From assembly GCF_028128765.1 (NCBI RefSeq), contig NZ_LBJG01000090.1:62001-126000 (forward strand): a stretch of 64,000 nt of DNA, written 5' to 3'. A model generated the notes under the pieces. The model saw only the letters and a list, made by a program, of their open reading frames with translations, was not told the origin of the DNA and made no database searches. The translations under genes and the position numbers were made by a program. The stretch comes from Bradyrhizobium sp. CCBAU 51627 (GTDB taxonomy: Bacteria > Pseudomonadota > Alphaproteobacteria > Rhizobiales > Xanthobacteraceae). Positions 60,695 to 64,000 of this stretch are shown here, one piece after another (the first letter of the stretch is position 1; every line of letters starts with the position of its first letter).

Positions 60695-63600
60695 TTAGTC
60701 TTCTGGCATTTGGGCGAGGTGAGGTAGCCTGCTCAATTCCGCATCGGCCTGCTCCAGCCAAAACCGCATGTCCATGTCGAGATACATCGTCGTCGCGGCC
60801 GCGAGTTGCTCGCCGGCTTGATCCGGTCGGCCGGCGTGCAGATAAAGTTTTCCGAGACCGTGATGGCAACGCGCGGCGAGCGGACGCAGGTCGAGTTCCT
60901 TGGCCAGCGCGAGCGCCTCGCGGTAGTAGCCTTCGGCCTGCTCAGGAGAGCCGTCGCGGCCGGACGCTTCGCCCAAAACGTGGAGAGCGGCTGCCTCACC
61001 GCTGCGCTGGCCGTTTTCACGAGCCATCGCCAGCGCTTTGGCGGCAAAACGAAGAGCATCCGCATGGCGGCCGGCGAGCATACAAGCTTCGCCCAAAGGC
61101 GCCAGAAACAGCGTCTGGGCAAAGCGATGGTCCATCTTCTCGAAGACGGCCAGCGCCTGCTCCAGCATGGGTAGGCCTTTGGCCGTTCGCCCGAGCCGGC
61201 AATACACATGGCCCAGGCTGCCCGAACTGCCGGCTGCGAGAAATGGCAGCTTCCACTCGCGAGCCACTTTCAGCCCGCGCTCGTGCAGAACGACAGCGCG
61301 GTCCACTTCTCCTCTGGTTGCCAGCAGATCCGCAAGACACCAGCAAACAATGCTCAGGCTATAGGGGTGATCGACCGCCTCGGCGAGGCGGATGCCTTCC
61401 TCACCAAGGGCGATCCCGCGCTCGAACTTACCCTGATCGGCATAAATGCGCGTGAGATAGCTGCGAGCGCTCACTGCGGGAAATGCGGCCAGGGAAAAGC
61501 GCTGGAAGCTCAAATCGCCATCGAGCAGCCCCAGAACTTTGAGAAAGTGAGACTCGGCCTCGCCGTAATACTGCGTCGAGAAGCACACCGTTCCGAGGAA
61601 CAGCGATGCCGCGACCTGAAGCGAAAGATCGCCCAGAGAATCGGCAAGAAGCGGGGCTTTCCGACCGAACTCGACCGCGTCCTTTGGATTGCCACTCATA
61701 CCAAGGGTCTGGCATAGGTGAATGGAAACCTGACAAAGCCGTCGAGGATCGTCCAGACGTCTGGCCAAAACTTCCGCTTCGCGAAGATAGCTGAGGATGC
61801 GCCCGAATTGGCCGAGCGGGTCGAGCGAGGTCTTCAGATCAAACCGAAGGTCGATCGCCTGTTCCATCGTCGCGGTGGTTTCTGGCAGCGTCTCGAGGCC
61901 GCGCAACGCCCGCTCGAAGAAATTGGCGGCCTCGCGGTTGGCCCAGCGTGCGTGTGCAAGCCGCCCGGCCTTGATCCAATGGTCGACCGCTTCGCGGGCT
62001 AGTCCAGCCTCGGTGAAATGATGGGCGACGATCTCGGGATGGCTTTCGGTCTGCGCGGGCGAGCGTTTGATCAGCGCGCGCGCGATATCTGCGTGCAACT
62101 GCTGCCGTTGGCTTCTGAGCATCGTGACGTAAGCGGAATCCTGCACCAACGCGTGCTTGAATGAGTAGCTCGCCAGTGGCGGCATGCCGCGGCGGGTGAC
62201 GAGACCGGAGGCCGTCAGCTGGCCAAGCGCGGCGTCAATATCCAAGGGGGCCAGCGCAGATATCGCGGCGATCAACTCGTAGGAGAATTCCCGGCCGATG
62301 GCAGCACCGATCGAAGCCACATCCTTCGCCGCGTCGCCGAGCAGATCGAGGCGAGCCGCCAGCGAGGCCTTCAAAGTCGTTGGTATGGCGGGCGACGGCA
62401 GCGCTCCGTCGATGACACTGCCGCCGGATGCCTCGCGCGACAGCCCATCCTCGAGCAGCGCATGGGTCAGCTCCTCGATGAACAGCGGTACGCCGTCGGT
62501 ACGCGACAGGATCTGCTCGACGATGGCGTCGGGGAGGTCGTCGCGAGCGATGTCGCCAATGATGCCGGCGCTTTCGCTGCGGCCCAGGCGATTGAGGGGC
62601 AGCATCGCGACATGTGGCTGGCCGACCCAGGACGGCTGGAATCCCGGTCGGGCCGTGACGAGCAACAGCAGCGGCAGATTTGAAGCGCGGGCCACGATTG
62701 CGTCGAGCAGATCGAGGGACGTCGGATCGATCCAGTGCGCATCCTCGACGACGATCAGCACGGGCGTCTGTCCCGTCCCGCCTGAAAGCTGATTGAGAAG
62801 GGCGTTGAGAGTCATCTCCCGTCTCTGTTGCGGGCTGATCGCCAACGCCGGATAGCGTCCATCCATCGGCACACCAACGAGCTCAGCGATGAGCGCGACA
62901 TCGAGCGGCAGATTTGTCGCCGTCGGCTCGAGCAGGGCTTCCAGCCTGTCGATCCGCGCGCCGGCGCCACTGCCCGATTCGAAGTTCGCAGCCTGTTCCA
63001 ATTGGGCGATGACCGGGTAGAGGGCGCTGTGCGTATGGTGCGGAGAGCAAAAATAGCGCAAACGGCGATGCTGCCCGTCCTCCAGCCTTTCCAGCACGCT
63101 CTCGACGAGACGCGACTTGCCGATGCCGGGTTCGCCCGACAACACGACGACGCGGCCCGCGCCGGACCTTGCCTGATCCCAGCGGCGCAGAAGCAGCTCG
63201 ATCTCTTCCTCGCGGCCGACGAGCACGGATAATGATCCGGCGCGTCGGGCATCGAAGCGGCTGACGCCGACAGCCTCGCCGAGCACGTCCCACGCGGTCA
63301 GCGCGTGTGGCAGTCCCTTGGCCTCTATGTCCGGCAGCCTGCGATACTCGAACAATTGCCCGAGTAGCCGCCGGGTGCCGGCTGCGATCACGACCTGACC
63401 CGGCGCGGCCGCGGTCCGCAACCGCATTGCCAGGTCCGGCGTCTCGCCGATCGCAAGTTGTTGCCGCATGTCGCCGGGTATCGGCTTTTCGCCGATCACA
63501 ACGAGTCCCGTAGCGATCCCGACGCTTGCCCGAGGCGGGTTGCCGGCCGGCGCGCTCAGGATCCGGACGGCGTCGACGATGGCAAGGCCTGCGCGCACAG

Positions 63601-64000
63601 CATGCTCGGCGTCGTGCTCGTTGGCTGTGGGGTAACCGAAATAGATCAAGACGCCGTTGCCCTGGTGCTGGGCGACGAAGCCATGGAATTGCGCGGCAAT
63701 ATTGGCCGCCAACTGATGGAAGGCGATGATCTGATCGTGGACATCCTCTGGGTCGCGGTCTGCGGAAAGGGACATCGCTCCCATCAGGTCGCACGCCATG
63801 ATCGTCAATTGACGCTGCTGGCGGCTGCCGCGATGGAGCAATTGCGGGGGTGCATCGCCGTCCCGCGCGGTGACAGCTACGGCTTCAGGACCCGGCTCAT
63901 CAACGCCGCGCGTGGGCTCACTCACATGCGCTGCGGCGGATGGCCTGGCGTTGCGGAGCCCGGCAACGAGCGACTGGGTGACCGCGTCGGGCTCGGTATT
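60695..64000 (-). CDS. Cyclase-like/AAA ATPase/TPR signalling protein, 5' end outside the window
   Basis: Large cytosolic signalling protein, over 1076 aa. The reading frame stays open to the window edge, so the true start is probably outside; GTG 63925 is an alternative. Order, numbered from that GTG: a class III adenylate/guanylate cyclase-like domain (about 40-200), an AAA/NACHT-like ATPase with Walker A GEPGIGKSR (about 265-273) and Walker B IVVEDAHWID, then many TPR helices to the C-terminus. The cyclase domain looks inactive: the usual GDG reads GNG (Asn codon at 63656-63658), the transition-state Asn reads Asp in GETPDLAMR (63434-63436), and the substrate lysine region reads AQHQ. The first metal Asp (CDLMG) is kept. 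Confidence 0.88.
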   Translation of the reverse strand, partial: NTEPDAVTQSLVAGLRNARPSAAAHVSEPTRGVDEPGPEAVAVTARDGDAPPQLLHRGSRQQRQLTIMACDLMGAMSLSADRDPEDVHDQIIAFHQLAANIAAQFHGFVAQHQGNGVLIYFGYPTANEHDAEHAVRAGLAIVDAVRILSAPAGNPPRASVGIATGLVVIGEKPIPGDMRQQLAIGETPDLAMRLRTAAAPGQVVIAAGTRRLLGQLFEYRRLPDIEAKGLPHALTAWDVLGEAVGVSRFDARRAGSLSVLVGREEEIELLLRRWDQARSGAGRVVVLSGEPGIGKSRLVESVLERLEDGQHRRLRYFCSPHHTHSALYPVIAQLEQAANFESGSGAGARIDRLEALLEPTATNLPLDVALIAELVGVPMDGRYPALAISPQQRREMTLNALLNQLSGGTGQTPVLIVVEDAHWIDPTSLDLLDAIVARASNLPLLLLVTARPGFQPSWVGQPHVAMLPLNRLGRSESAGIIGDIARDDLPDAIVEQILSRTDGVPLFIEELTHALLEDGLSREASGGSVIDGALPSPAIPTTLKASLAARLDLLGDAAKDVASIGAAIGREFSYELIAAISALAPLDIDAALGQLTASGLVTRRGMPPLASYSFKHALVQDSAYVTMLRSQRQQLHADIARALIKRSPAQTESHPEIVAHHFTEAGLAREAVDHWIKAGRLAHARWANREAANFFERALRGLETLPETTATMEQAIDLRFDLKTSLDPLGQFGRILSYLREAEVLARRLDDPRRLCQVSIHLCQTLGMSGNPKDAVEFGRKAPLLADSLGDLSLQVAASLFLGTVCFSTQYYGEAESHFLKVLGLLDGDLSFQRFSLAAFPAVSARSYLTRIYADQGKFERGIALGEEGIRLAEAVDHPYSLSIVCWCLADLLATRGEVDRAVVLHERGLKVAREWKLPFLAAGSSGSLGHVYCRLGRTAKGLPMLEQALAVFEKMDHRFAQTLFLAPLGEACMLAGRHADALRFAAKALAMARENGQRSGEAAALHVLGEASGRDGSPEQAEGYYREALALAKELDLRPLAARCHHGLGKLYLHAGRPDQAGEQLAAATTMYLDMDMRFWLEQADAELSRLPHLAQMPED

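Noticed and set aside
60074..64000. Prophage or integrative element at tRNA-Leu
   Set aside because: Only a transposase fragment is present; no integrase, phage gene or repeat of the tRNA end was seen in the window.

Overview
The window is high-GC DNA from an alphaproteobacterium. The gene content (CycM-type membrane cytochrome c, a pimFABCDE-like operon, arrays of branched-chain amino-acid-type ABC transporters, short palindromic intergenic repeats) points to the family Nitrobacteraceae, most likely Bradyrhizobium or a close relative of Rhodopseudomonas. This is a judgement from family resemblance; no database search was run. Almost all of the window is ordinary chromosomal coding sequence.

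Layout. 1-3 kb: an M17 aminopeptidase overlapping an NlpC/P60 hydrolase, then a CPBP membrane protease. 3-11 kb (minus strand): a YejABEF-type peptide/microcin C-like ABC importer with two tandem binding proteins. 11-20 kb: cycM, kdsB, pheA, a luciferase-like monooxygenase, and a metF-metH pair for methyl-tetrahydrofolate synthesis and methionine synthesis. 20-27 kb: a glutathione S-transferase, a threonine dehydratase-like enzyme, a PEBP-family protein, a decayed GST remnant, glpK, and an MBOAT plus SGNH-like pair that looks like a two-protein O-acetylation module. 27-46 kb: a pim-type beta-oxidation operon (pimF, A, B, C, D and a short-chain dehydrogenase, minus strand), a divergent IclR regulator, a complete LivGFHM ABC transporter and four tandem paralogous periplasmic binding proteins. 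Together these look like an uptake-plus-degradation unit for acids that end in CoA-dependent beta-oxidation.

46-55 kb: a glycerate 2-kinase, then a six-gene minus-strand operon (hyfB, C, E, F, G, I homologues). It resembles hydrogenase-4 or complex I, but the large subunit has lost the cysteine pairs that bind the NiFe centre and no ferredoxin-type subunit is present. It best fits the poorly understood energy-converting hydrogenase-related (Ehr) class. A small XRE regulator heads the operon, and a perfect palindrome lies just upstream of the regulator. 55-59 kb: a MarR regulator divergent from a second Liv-type transporter in which LivM and LivG are fused, with a long inverted repeat between them. 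59-64 kb: dsbB, tRNA-Leu(CAA), a truncated IS256-family transposase, and a large cyclase-like/AAA/TPR protein that runs off the end of the window and has lost key cyclase catalytic residues.

Several families of palindromic repeats sit between genes. Three clear intrinsic terminators follow three of the four tandem binding-protein genes. No CRISPR array, prophage, rRNA or intact insertion sequence was seen.
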